From Brevibacillus porteri (GTDB lineage Bacteria > Bacillota > Bacilli > Brevibacillales > Brevibacillaceae), in contig NZ_PXZO01000010.1 in the NCBI RefSeq assembly GCF_003013475.1, positions 62,001-126,000 of the forward strand: a stretch of 64,000 nt of DNA. Reading direction: 5' to 3'. A program made the position numbers and the translations under genes. Every line of letters starts with the position of its first letter. Position 1 is the first letter of the stretch. The notes under the pieces are model-generated. The model did no database searches and had not been told where the DNA came from. It worked only from the letters and a program-made list of their open reading frames with translations. Shown piece after piece: positions 45,007 through 53,059 of the stretch.

Positions 45007-45987
45007 TTATTTGATTTCGTTGATCTGCTTGGCGATATTGATCAGCTCGTCTTTTGATACAACATCCTCGCCTGCACGCACAGAGTATTTCAGTTTGGTC
45101 CCATTTTTTACCCAGGTGATCCAATGGAAATTAGAAGTGTGCGTCGTGAGAACCGCTTCATTGTTGCCAATCATGATTTTTTCCATTGCCTCTGCGTTTG
45201 TTCCCGCTTTGCCTCCGTCAGCTATGCGTACCTCTACCCTTACTTTGCCTTTCTCAGACTTATAGGCGACACTGGTAAAATCGTACTTGTTGCTTGACGG
45301 GATTTCTGTAAAGGCGTAATCTTTGTTTTCTTTGATGGCTTTTGCCTTCAGTGCTTCAAGATCCACTTCGTACTCGTAGTTTTCCTCATAGTGTACGTCA
45401 CCTTCATCGTAACGGAATCCTCCAGCAAGCTCAGTTGGAAGTGTGAACATCTTCCCTACAACCGGCTCCATCTCTTTCCAGGATTTATACGTTAACGGTG
45501 TAGACACCATCGTAATATACGGTTGTTTGTATCTTGACCAGGTAATGTTTTTTTGTCTTTCTTCCTCTTCTTTTGTCGGCTTGAAGTATATAGCAACTGA
45601 GGTTCCAGGCTTCAAGCCATCTATAATTTCATTAACCACTTCATCCTGATACTCATACCTTTTATTCAACTCCTCCCTTTTCTTTTGTTCCTCTGGAGGC
45701 ATTTGCTTAAACAATTGCTGTTGTTCTTGATCCGTATGCTGCGTTATTTCATAGATCACCTCACCCTTCTCATTTTTCAATTGGATCATTTCTACTCCCG
45801 CCCATACGGACGACGCTCCGACCAGCATACCTACAGTGACGAGCAAACCTATTTTCTTTTTCACGATTTTCTCCTCCTTGTTTTCCTTGGCACGTATCGC
45901 TGCCATGACTTTATGTTTGACATCGACTTTCGGGACTGGCTTCGCTCTCAACATGTCTCGCATGCGATTAAACGGATTTTTGTCCAT
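45007..45987 (-). CDS. Anti-sigma-like membrane protein, copy 1
   Basis: 326 residues. The cytosolic N-terminus (MDKNPFNRMRDMLRAKPVPK VDVKHKVMAAIRAKEN) leads into one membrane helix (about 47-65, IGLLVTVGMLVGASSVWAG). A large extracytoplasmic part with DUF4367-like character follows. It overlaps the upstream ECF sigma gene by 20 bp, the usual sigma/anti-sigma arrangement, so it probably holds that sigma factor at the membrane. Its first 75 residues are nearly identical to copy 2 at 46.7 kb, whereas the outer domains differ strongly. Confidence 0.8.
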   Translation of the reverse strand: MDKNPFNRMRDMLRAKPVPKVDVKHKVMAAIRAKENKEEKIVKKKIGLLVTVGMLVGASSVWAGVEMIQLKNEKGEVIYEITQHTDQEQQQLFKQMPPEEQKKREELNKRYEYQDEVVNEIIDGLKPGTSVAIYFKPTKEEEERQKNITWSRYKQPYITMVSTPLTYKSWKEMEPVVGKMFTLPTELAGGFRYDEGDVHYEENYEYEVDLEALKAKAIKENKDYAFTEIPSSNKYDFTSVAYKSEKGKVRVEVRIADGGKAGTNAEAMEKIMIGNNEAVLTTHTSNFHWITWVKNGTKLKYSVRAGEDVVSKDELINIAKQINEIK

Positions 45988-46534
45988 TAGCGGCCACCCC
46001 TTCCATCGTTGGCAAATAACGTTTGCACTTTTTCAAGACACGTTCGAATTGATTGCGCAGGGCCTCAGGTGGTTTATCCAGGAGCTCTGCAATTTCCTCG
46101 TACTCTTTTTCCTCCAGCACCCTCCAAAAAACGAGTGTCCGTTCCTCAGCCGACAGCCGATTCCAGATCCGCTCCAAAGACTCTTCTCTATTAGGGCGAT
46201 CGCTGTGCTCCTTCACACTTCCACCGTGATCCTGTTTGTACAAAAAGGGCAACCATCTGCTTAGCTTTCTGCGCTTTAGCACATTCACACAATAGTTGTG
46301 AGCAATTCGATAGAGCCATGTCGAGAAAGATAGGGCGGTCGTATATTGTTCCAGATGCTCGTAGGCGTGAAGCAGAACTTCCTGTACAGCCACTTCTGCT
46401 TCTTGGTGATGGGAGAGCATATGGTAGCAGTATGTAAAGATCGGTTTCTGATAGTGATCGATGATGATTTCGAACTGTTCGAGAGAGCCGTTTTTTATTG
46501 CTTGCAGCAAAAGCTCTATCTCCTTTTTTTCCAC
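45968..46534 (-). CDS. ECF-type RNA polymerase sigma factor, copy 1
   Basis: A 188-residue sigma-70 family ECF factor. Region 2 has HYQKPIFTYCYHMLSHHQEA EVAVQEVLLHAYEHL and STWLYRIAHNYCVNVLKRRK; region 4 has RLSAEERTLVFWRVLEEKEY EEIAELLDKPPEALRNQFER VLKKCK. The GTG start at 46534 follows AAGGAGGG. It overlaps its anti-sigma gene. The promoter is probably its own: TGTCAC-18 bp-GTTATT is shared with copy 2. Confidence 0.88.
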   Translation of the reverse strand: MEKKEIELLLQAIKNGSLEQFEIIIDHYQKPIFTYCYHMLSHHQEAEVAVQEVLLHAYEHLEQYTTALSFSTWLYRIAHNYCVNVLKRRKLSRWLPFLYKQDHGGSVKEHSDRPNREESLERIWNRLSAEERTLVFWRVLEEKEYEEIAELLDKPPEALRNQFERVLKKCKRYLPTMEGVAANGQKSV

Positions 46535-46556
46535 GCTTTGCCCTCCTTTCACTGTG

Positions 46557-46586
46557 AATAACAATCAAAGTTTCCTTAATGTGACA
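46557..46586 (-). promoter_or_regulatory. Probable ECF autopromoter, copy 1
   Basis: On the minus strand TGTCAC (46581-46586), 18 bp, GTTATT (46557-46562). The same elements and spacing occur before copy 2, while the spacer differs. Confidence 0.6.
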
Positions 46587-46617
46587 TTTTTTAAAAATTA
46601 TTTAAAAACTATTTCCT

Positions 46618-46658
46618 AACAAAACCCCCATCATGGTTTAGCACCCACGATGAGGGAA
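46618..46658 (-). terminator. Terminator of the second sigma/anti-sigma pair
   Basis: CCCTCATCGTGG pairs with CCATGATGGGGG before TTTTGTT on the minus strand. Confidence 0.8.
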
Positions 46659-46665
46659 TTTCTCA

Positions 46666-47643
46666 TTATTTCGCTTGATTGATTTGTTCCGCCATTTTCA
46701 GCAGCTCTTCTTTCGTGCTCACACTCATATTGGCTCTCAGGCTATAGTCCACCTTTGTCCCATTTTTCACCCATTGCAAAGAGTGCACAGTTTCCCCATT
46801 TTCAGGTGCGAAAGTGGAGTACACGGCTTCATTGTCGCCAATCATGACCTTCTCCAGATTCTCCGCAAGTGTACCTCCACTTTTATTCTTGTCATCCAGG
46901 ATGGACACTTCTAAGAAAGCACTCCCTTTTTGGCCCTTGTACTCAATCTCTGCATTACGAAGCTTGTCCGATAACGGAACTGGTTGTACCACGTATTCTT
47001 TTTTCGTTCTTTCTTGTTCCTCTTTCATCGCTCTCTCATCATACTTGTCACTTGGGAGATAGATCGCTTCGCCTGCTGCAAATTTGAAGTCCGTCCCCAT
47101 CTCTGCCGGGACCTTGAACAGATGGCCAACCTTTTGTTCCATGTCCTTCCACGTTGTATAGGTAAAAGGCTTGGAGCGTACATCTACAAAAGGCTTGCTG
47201 TTTGGATTTGATTCCAACTGAAGCTTTGTCAGCGGCCAATAAATGGCAACCGCTTCTCCTGGTTTTAATCCATTGACGATTTGTTCCCCCGTATCCAACT
47301 GTTTAAAAATCTCTGCACTTTCATTCTTGATCTGATCCTTGGTGTCAGGGGATAGCTGCTGCATCATTTGTTGCTGTTCTTGCATACTCATTTGTTCAAG
47401 CTCTAACACCACTTCCCCCTTCTCATTTTTCAACTGGATCATTTCCATCCCCGCCCATACGGACGACGCTCCGACCAGCATACCTACAGTGACGAGCAAA
47501 CCTATTTTCTTTTTCACGACTTTCTCCTCCTTGTTTTCCTTGGCACGAATTGCGGCCATAACTTTATGTTTGACATCGACTTTCGGGACGGGCTTCGCTG
47601 CCAGCATGTCTCGCATGTGCTTAAACGGATTTTTGTCCATCAT
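46666..47643 (-). CDS. Anti-sigma-like membrane protein, copy 2
   Basis: 325 residues, paralogous to copy 1. The N-terminal 75 residues are almost the same (MDKNPFKHMRDMLAAKPVPK, VVKKKIGLLVTVGMLVGASS VWAG). The outer domain differs in sequence but keeps the same plan: a Gln/Met-rich coiled stretch, GLKPGEAVAIY, and a final WVKNGTKVDYSLRA ... EELLKMAEQINQAK. The gene overlaps its ECF partner by 23 bp. DNA identity with copy 1 is high only over the N-terminal part, suggesting gene conversion or selection on the sigma-binding half. Confidence 0.8.
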   Translation of the reverse strand: MMDKNPFKHMRDMLAAKPVPKVDVKHKVMAAIRAKENKEEKVVKKKIGLLVTVGMLVGASSVWAGMEMIQLKNEKGEVVLELEQMSMQEQQQMMQQLSPDTKDQIKNESAEIFKQLDTGEQIVNGLKPGEAVAIYWPLTKLQLESNPNSKPFVDVRSKPFTYTTWKDMEQKVGHLFKVPAEMGTDFKFAAGEAIYLPSDKYDERAMKEEQERTKKEYVVQPVPLSDKLRNAEIEYKGQKGSAFLEVSILDDKNKSGGTLAENLEKVMIGDNEAVYSTFAPENGETVHSLQWVKNGTKVDYSLRANMSVSTKEELLKMAEQINQAK

Positions 47644-48193
47644 TTCGCACCCCTCCCGTCGTTGGCAAATAACGTTTGCATTTTTTCAAAACGCGTTCGA
47701 ATTGTTTGCGGAGAGTCGCAGGCTTTTTGTCCATCAGTTCTGCAATTTCCTCGTACTCTCTTTCCTCTAGCACCCGCAGGAACATGAGTGTTCGTTCTTC
47801 GGCGGACAGTCGTTTCCAGATGCGTTCAAGCGGCTCCCCAAAATGGTTGCTGTCAATGCTCTCCTCGACATAATTGCGTCCGTCTTGATCCCGGTTGTAC
47901 AAAAAGGGCAACACGCGGCTTAATTTCCTGCGCTTTAGCACATTCGCACAATGGTTGAAAGCGATTCGGTACAGCCATGCAGAAAATGACAGCGAGTACG
48001 TATACTGTCCCAGATGCTCGTAGGCACGAAACAGGACTTCCTGGACAGCGTCTTCTGCATCTTGGCGATGACCGAGCATGTGGTAGCAGTATGTAAAGAT
48101 CGGTTGTTGATAGTGATCGATAATGATTTCGTATTGCTCAAGAGAACCTGCTTTTATTTCGTTCAACAGGCGCTCTATTTCTGTTTTTTCCAC
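47621..48193 (-). CDS. ECF-type RNA polymerase sigma factor, copy 2
   Basis: A 190-residue ECF sigma factor paralogous to copy 1 (HYQQPIFTYCYHMLGHRQDA EDAVQEVLFRAYEHL; RLSAEERTLMFLRVLEEREY EEIAELMDKKPATLRKQFER VLKKCK). It keeps the canonical DAEDAVQEV of region 2.2, where copy 1 has EAEVAVQEV. The GTG start at 48193 follows AGGAGGG. An upstream extension of the frame to 48319 overlaps the promoter and is not used. Confidence 0.88.
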   Translation of the reverse strand: MEKTEIERLLNEIKAGSLEQYEIIIDHYQQPIFTYCYHMLGHRQDAEDAVQEVLFRAYEHLGQYTYSLSFSAWLYRIAFNHCANVLKRRKLSRVLPFLYNRDQDGRNYVEESIDSNHFGEPLERIWKRLSAEERTLMFLRVLEEREYEEIAELMDKKPATLRKQFERVLKKCKRYLPTTGGVRNDGQKSV

Positions 48194-48215
48194 TGTTTGC
48201 CCTCCTCTCACTATG

Positions 48216-48245
48216 AATAACAATTGAGAACTTTCATTTGTGACA
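48216..48245 (-). promoter_or_regulatory. Probable ECF autopromoter, copy 2
   Basis: On the minus strand TGTCAC (48240-48245), 18 bp, GTTATT (48216-48221), matching copy 1. Confidence 0.6.
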
Positions 48246-48286
48246 CCTATTTTAGAAATTTTTGGTTGCACGAGTAAAAATTCGCT

Positions 48287-48350
48287 CAAAATAAAAAAGG
48301 TGCTCCACCCGTCTCGCACGAAAAATCTCGTACTTACAGAAGGAACACCC
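48287..48350 (-). terminator. Terminator of the DUF1904 gene
   Basis: GGTGTTCC and GGAGCACC form the base of a long imperfect stem followed by TTTTTTATTTT on the minus strand. The 48351-48442 gap shows nothing else. Confidence 0.65.
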
Positions 48351-48442
48351 TTATTCCACGCTTGTATTCATTTGTTTATCCGTGCTCTTGTCGAATGTCT
48401 TGATTCTTTCCCGGGAAATCGACAGCACCTGTCGGCTGTGCT

Positions 48443-48769
48443 TTAGAAATGCTCTCCGTTGGCATAATAGCTTTCTTTTTGATAAGCGACAAATGCCATT
48501 TCTACTTCTGGGATACCGAGCGACAAGACATGCTTGGTTACGATCTGGGCAAACTGGTCACGAACTTCTTGCCCCCGCTCGAACCATGCTACTTCAATAA
48601 AAGGAAACGTCTCCACGATCTTCCCACCAAAAACGCCTGTCGTCTGCAAGCATTCGATCGTGAAATTGTCCGTACCGCATTGGCATAGTGCAGCAAGCTC
48701 GACTGCAAGTGGTTCGCTAATCGTGGCCATTTGTTCAGCTTGGATGCCTCGAACGATAAGATGTGGCAT
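48443..48769 (-). CDS. DUF1904 family protein
   Basis: A 108-residue protein (MPHLIVRGIQAEQMATISEP LAVELAALCQC, FPFIEVAWFERGQEVRDQFA QIVTKHVLSLG) matching the DUF1904 family, a tautomerase-like fold of unknown role. AGGAGGAGTT precedes the ATG. It follows the ABC exporter genes on the same strand but is transcribed separately or as the last gene after an 80-bp gap. Confidence 0.82.
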   Translation of the reverse strand: MPHLIVRGIQAEQMATISEPLAVELAALCQCGTDNFTIECLQTTGVFGGKIVETFPFIEVAWFERGQEVRDQFAQIVTKHVLSLGIPEVEMAFVAYQKESYYANGEHF

Positions 48770-48848
48770 AGTAACTCCTCCTGTTTGTCCGTTCTTCTAT
48801 GATCTATCTTACCGTTCTGAAGACAAAATGAGTAGACCAATCTCACGC

Positions 48849-50906
48849 TTAGGTCAATGCTGCGGTACTTCCTTGTTGGATTACTACCTCTTGTTTCTGC
48901 GCTTCTTTTTTCCCTTGCTGCAATTGATACATCTGATAGTACCTGCCTTGCTTCTCCATCAAGTCTTCATGCTTTCCTCGCTCTACGATTCTGCCTCGAT
49001 CCAGTACGAGAATTTGATCTGCATTTTTGATCGTAGACAGGCGGTGAGCAATGATGAAGGTCGTTCTCCCTTTTTTCAACACCTCAAGAGCATTTTGAAT
49101 AATGCCCTCTGTTTCCGTGTCGATGCTGGCAGTCGCTTCATCCAGAATGAGGATAGCCGGGTCAAACGCGAGAGCACGCGCAAACGAAATCAATTGACGC
49201 TGCCCGAGTGAAAGCGTGCTCCCCTTCTCGATAACAGGTTCATCGAATCCTTGCGGAAGACTGCGGAACAGTTGGTCTGCCCCTACATCACACAGAGCTT
49301 TCTCTACTTTTTCAGGCGAAATCGACGGATCATCCAGACTCACATTCGAACGAATCGTTCCTGTAAATAAAAACGGGTCCTGTAAAACAATCGCCATATG
49401 CTGACGAAGCTGCTGTTTGGAAAACGCCTGCACATTGCGCCCATCAATCATAATCGCTCCACTGTTTACATCATAGAAGCGGAGTAACAGATTGATAATC
49501 GAGCTTTTTCCCGATCCCGTGTGACCAACCAGTGCCACTGTCTCTCCGGGCCATGCTTCGAATGAGATGTTTTTCAGCACGTATTGATCGTCTTTGTAGG
49601 CAAAAGAAACATCGTCAAAGCGGACATTCCCCTGATAGCAGGGAACTTTTGCTGGATCAACGTCAATGCCCTCTTCATCGAGCAGTTCAAACACGCGCGA
49701 CGCCGCGACGAGAGATTGCTCCAGGTTCGCCAGTTGGTTGACGATCTGTGTCATCGGCTGGAACAAGCGATTGAGATAATCGACGAATGCATAGAGGACA
49801 CCAAGCGATAGCAGTGTACCTATCCCGAGGGAGGCACCACCGAAATACCAGATGAATAAAACAAACGCGATATTGCGGATGAACTGAACGAGGTTAAACG
49901 AAGCGGTCGCATTGAGCCGTAGCATTTTATTTTGATAGGTGAATAACTCTTCGTTCAGTTCGCCGAATTCCCGCATCGTTTCCTTTTCCCTGCGAAATGC
50001 CTGAATGATCGGCATCCCTTGGATCGACTCGTTAATCATCCCGTTGATGTCGCTGATGCGTGCCCGAATGACATGGTTAAATGCAGAAGCGTACTTGCGG
50101 TATAAGTAAATCCACACGACCATGATTGGCAGAATGACCAGACAAACGAGCGCGAGTCGTACATCAAGCAAGAACAGCGCTGCGAAAATACCAATTAAAT
50201 AAATCCCGCTCGTAATGAAGTTGCCGAGGACATTCGTAAACAGCTCACGGACTGCTTCCGTATCGTTTGTAACACGAGCAACCACCTTCCCGGCAGGGAG
50301 ATGATCGAAATAATGGATAGGCAATCGTTGAATATGCGCGAACACATCCATGCGCAGCCTCTCGATGACCTGATTCGCTGATTTTTGCCATAAGAACTTT
50401 TGTCCATAGTGGAAAAGCGAAGCAACTACCAATAATCCGAAATAGAGAGCAGCCAGTGTGAACAAGCCTCTTGTCTCTGGCCGGAAAAATTCGAATATCT
50501 CCTGATTGCTTAAGAGAGTGGCCTGATACTCTGCTCGATCCGCACCTTTGACAATGATGAGCTTCCCGTCCTCAATGGATCGCTGCCCATCATACGAAAT
50601 CGCCTGATCCAAGAAATAATAATCGCGTCCTACCTGCAAAACACGAACTTCCCCACCAGTGCTCTCACCTGCTGCCAAATGATCCTGTCTCGTGTAATAC
50701 TTCCCTTTGTATAGCACGGAATCCTCATACTGTGCCGTCTCATACCAAGCGAATTCAATGCCCAGAATGTGCGTATCGATCATTTTTTTCGCCAAAAATG
50801 GTCCTGTCAGTTCTGCCCCAACAGATATGGAGAGCATCAGAATCGCCAAGAGGATGGTCTTTTTAAAAATCGCTGCATAGTGAACTAGCCTTTTCCCCGT
50901 CGTCAT
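48849..50906 (-). CDS. bmrD: Heterodimeric multidrug ABC exporter subunit, BmrD/YheH-like
   Basis: A 685-residue half-transporter. Six membrane helices lie in about 1-380, with an unusual large extracytoplasmic insert after TM1 (about 35-145), as in YheH. The ATPase domain (about 435-670) has Walker A GHTGSGKSS, a signature LSLGQRQL and Walker B ILILDEATASID with the catalytic Glu. It starts 4 bp after the partner gene. The pair exports drugs; this half carries the consensus Walker B Glu and the altered signature. Confidence 0.92.
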   Translation of the reverse strand: MTTGKRLVHYAAIFKKTILLAILMLSISVGAELTGPFLAKKMIDTHILGIEFAWYETAQYEDSVLYKGKYYTRQDHLAAGESTGGEVRVLQVGRDYYFLDQAISYDGQRSIEDGKLIIVKGADRAEYQATLLSNQEIFEFFRPETRGLFTLAALYFGLLVVASLFHYGQKFLWQKSANQVIERLRMDVFAHIQRLPIHYFDHLPAGKVVARVTNDTEAVRELFTNVLGNFITSGIYLIGIFAALFLLDVRLALVCLVILPIMVVWIYLYRKYASAFNHVIRARISDINGMINESIQGMPIIQAFRREKETMREFGELNEELFTYQNKMLRLNATASFNLVQFIRNIAFVLFIWYFGGASLGIGTLLSLGVLYAFVDYLNRLFQPMTQIVNQLANLEQSLVAASRVFELLDEEGIDVDPAKVPCYQGNVRFDDVSFAYKDDQYVLKNISFEAWPGETVALVGHTGSGKSSIINLLLRFYDVNSGAIMIDGRNVQAFSKQQLRQHMAIVLQDPFLFTGTIRSNVSLDDPSISPEKVEKALCDVGADQLFRSLPQGFDEPVIEKGSTLSLGQRQLISFARALAFDPAILILDEATASIDTETEGIIQNALEVLKKGRTTFIIAHRLSTIKNADQILVLDRGRIVERGKHEDLMEKQGRYYQMYQLQQGKKEAQKQEVVIQQGSTAALT

Positions 50907-50910
50907 TCAT

Positions 50911-52662
50911 TCACCCGCTTTCTGTCAGCGTCGCTTCTATCTGCTGTTTCTCGAATTGTTCTTTATACCAACCGCCCAGCTCCAATAGCTGTGCATGTGT
51001 ACCTTCCTCGACGATTCGGCCTTCGTCTATGACGAGAATCCAATCTGCATGCTGGACGGCCGTTAAGCGATGTGTGGTGATCAGTGTTGTTTTGCCTGCA
51101 CGCTCCCGGCGAATATTCGTGATCATCTCCGCTTCGGTTTTGCCATCCACCGCCGACATGGCATCGTCAAGAATCAAGATTTCCGGATTGACCAAAAGCG
51201 CTCGGGCAATCGAGACCCGCTGTTTTTGCCCACCTGAAAGGGCTACGCCTTTTTCACCAACGAGCGTTTGCAAGCCTTCAGGCAATAGTTGCACATCCCG
51301 AGCAAATGCGGCCTGCTTCAACACTTCCTGTAATTGTTCTTCTGTTGCCTCGTTGTTCCCGAACAGGATGTTTTCGCGGACTGACTTCGAGAACAGAATC
51401 TGCTCCTGCGGTACATAACCGATCCAGCTCTTGATGTTATCCAGACTGATCTGTTCTAGCGCCTCTCCCGAAACACTGATGGCTCCCCGTCCTAACGGAT
51501 ATTCGCGAAGCAGCTGTCGCACCAGCGTGGATTTTCCGCTTCCCGTACGCCCGACGATTCCTAGCGTCTGACCCCGACCAAGAGTAAAGGAGACCTCGCT
51601 TAATTGGTCAACATGCGCAGATGGATAGCGGAATGTCACAGAATCAAACCGAATGACTTCTGGTACTGCAACATGAACTGGTCTGTCGTGATCCGTCACA
51701 TCTGCTTCGTAAGCCAATGTTTCAGTGACGCGATCCAGCGAGGCACTTCCTCTTTGCATCACATTGATCAATTCACCAATCGCAAACATCGGCCAAATCA
51801 GCATCCCGAGATAGACGTTGAACGAGACCAGCTCTCCCAGGGTCAGTTCTCTTTGAAACACGAGGTATCCACCGTAGATCAAGCCAATCATATAACTGAT
51901 TCCAACTAATATTTTGACGGTTGGCTCAATCAGCGAATCGATTCTCGCCACATCGATATTTTTTTGATACACTTCATGTATTTTTTGGCGAAAGCGCTCC
52001 TGATCCGCCATCTCCTGTACGTAAGCTCGAATCACACGAACGCCAGAGACGGATTCCAAGACGCGGTCGTTCAGCTCGCCGAACGATGTTTGCGCGGTTG
52101 AAAAACGCTCGTGAATTTTTTTCCCATATTGCTTGATGATATAGGCCATGAACGGCAATGGAAGGATCGCTGCTAAGGTCAGCTTCCAACTGATCAAAAA
52201 GCCCATCGTCAGCACAATTGCCCCTGTAAAGGATAACGAGTCCACCATCGTCAAAATTCCGAAGCCTGTCGTCATCGAGACAGCCTTGAGGTCATTTGTC
52301 GCTCGCGCCATCAGATCACCGGTACGATTGCGCTGATAAAACGTTGGCGTCATCCGCAAAAAATGCGTCATGAGCTTCGACCGTAACGTCCGCTCCGCCA
52401 GAAACGCTCCTCCAAACAGCTGGCGAATCCAGATAAAATTGACCCAATAAATCGCGACAGACAATACACCGAAAAACAGCAAAATGGATACCAGCCGCTC
52501 GCCAGTCAGTGTCCCCAGGTGAATCTCATCAATAGCCACCCCGATGATTTTTGGAGGGATAATCTCCAGTAAGCCGCCCAGAATCAATAGCAGAATAGCG
52601 ACCGTATAACGTTTCCAATGCTCCTTGAAAAACCAATCAAGCTTTGCCAAAACCGAGAACAT
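50911..52662 (-). CDS. bmrC: Heterodimeric multidrug ABC exporter subunit, BmrC/YheI-like
   Basis: A 583-residue half-transporter with six membrane helices (about 15-310) and an ATPase domain having Walker A GRTGSGKST, signature LSGGQKQR and Walker B ILILDDAMSAVD. Asp replaces the catalytic Glu, so its own ATP site is degenerate, as in BmrC. The start at 52662 follows GGGGAGAG. First gene of the pair. A leader peptide and attenuator hairpin lie upstream, as in B. subtilis bmrBCD, where ribosome-targeting drugs relieve termination. Confidence 0.92.
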   Translation of the reverse strand: MFSVLAKLDWFFKEHWKRYTVAILLLILGGLLEIIPPKIIGVAIDEIHLGTLTGERLVSILLFFGVLSVAIYWVNFIWIRQLFGGAFLAERTLRSKLMTHFLRMTPTFYQRNRTGDLMARATNDLKAVSMTTGFGILTMVDSLSFTGAIVLTMGFLISWKLTLAAILPLPFMAYIIKQYGKKIHERFSTAQTSFGELNDRVLESVSGVRVIRAYVQEMADQERFRQKIHEVYQKNIDVARIDSLIEPTVKILVGISYMIGLIYGGYLVFQRELTLGELVSFNVYLGMLIWPMFAIGELINVMQRGSASLDRVTETLAYEADVTDHDRPVHVAVPEVIRFDSVTFRYPSAHVDQLSEVSFTLGRGQTLGIVGRTGSGKSTLVRQLLREYPLGRGAISVSGEALEQISLDNIKSWIGYVPQEQILFSKSVRENILFGNNEATEEQLQEVLKQAAFARDVQLLPEGLQTLVGEKGVALSGGQKQRVSIARALLVNPEILILDDAMSAVDGKTEAEMITNIRRERAGKTTLITTHRLTAVQHADWILVIDEGRIVEEGTHAQLLELGGWYKEQFEKQQIEATLTESG

Positions 52663-52751
52663 CCGTGTTTCTCCCCTCTCTTTAACTGGCTGGGTGACCT
52701 TTTTTAGAGGACAAAAAAGACACATCGCCCGTGAGCAACATGCCTTTTCAT

Positions 52752-52798
52752 CAACAAAAATAGAAAAGGCGCAAGTTACGAAATAGGTAACCTACGCC
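52752..52798 (-). terminator. Attenuator hairpin in the bmrCD leader
   Basis: On the minus strand GGCGTAGGTTAC pairs with GTAACTTGCGCC (with G-T pairs) and is followed by TTTTCTATTTTT. It lies between the leader ORF and bmrC. Its 5' arm can also pair with GTAACC inside the leader ORF (52846-52851). Confidence 0.8.
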
Positions 52799-52824
52799 AT
52801 GTTAACGAGATCAAAAAAACGATA

Positions 52825-52896
52825 CTACGCTCGTATCAATGGTGGGGTTACATGTATGCCCTTGTATGGATGACCCATGCGTACAATTCTTTTCAT
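52825..52896 (-). CDS. Putative leader peptide upstream of bmrCD (23 aa)
   Basis: ATG at 52896 with AAAGGTGGG 8 nt upstream encodes MKRIVRMGHPYKGIHVTPPL IRA and then stops. Its short length, strong ribosome site and place just before an attenuator mimic the B. subtilis bmrB leader, though bmrB is about twice as long. A Pro-Pro pair and a basic end could favour ribosome pausing. Codons 16-17 (GTAACC) form part of the alternative pairing. The leader role is inference. Confidence 0.65.
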   Translation of the reverse strand: MKRIVRMGHPYKGIHVTPPLIRA

Positions 52897-53059
52897 GACT
52901 AGCCCACCTTTCCATTAATATTTTGAATTTCCAATAAATACATTCTGAACTTTACCATTCTTGCGGATACATTGTCAACTGATCTTTTCCGCGCTTTTGC
53001 TTCCTTTCATTTATTTGGTATGATTATCCCCATGAAGCTCATTCAGGAGGCCATTTATT

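Noticed and set aside
52920..53059. c-di-AMP (ydaO) riboswitch before the Ktr gene
   Set aside because: The leader is too short and lacks the conserved blocks.
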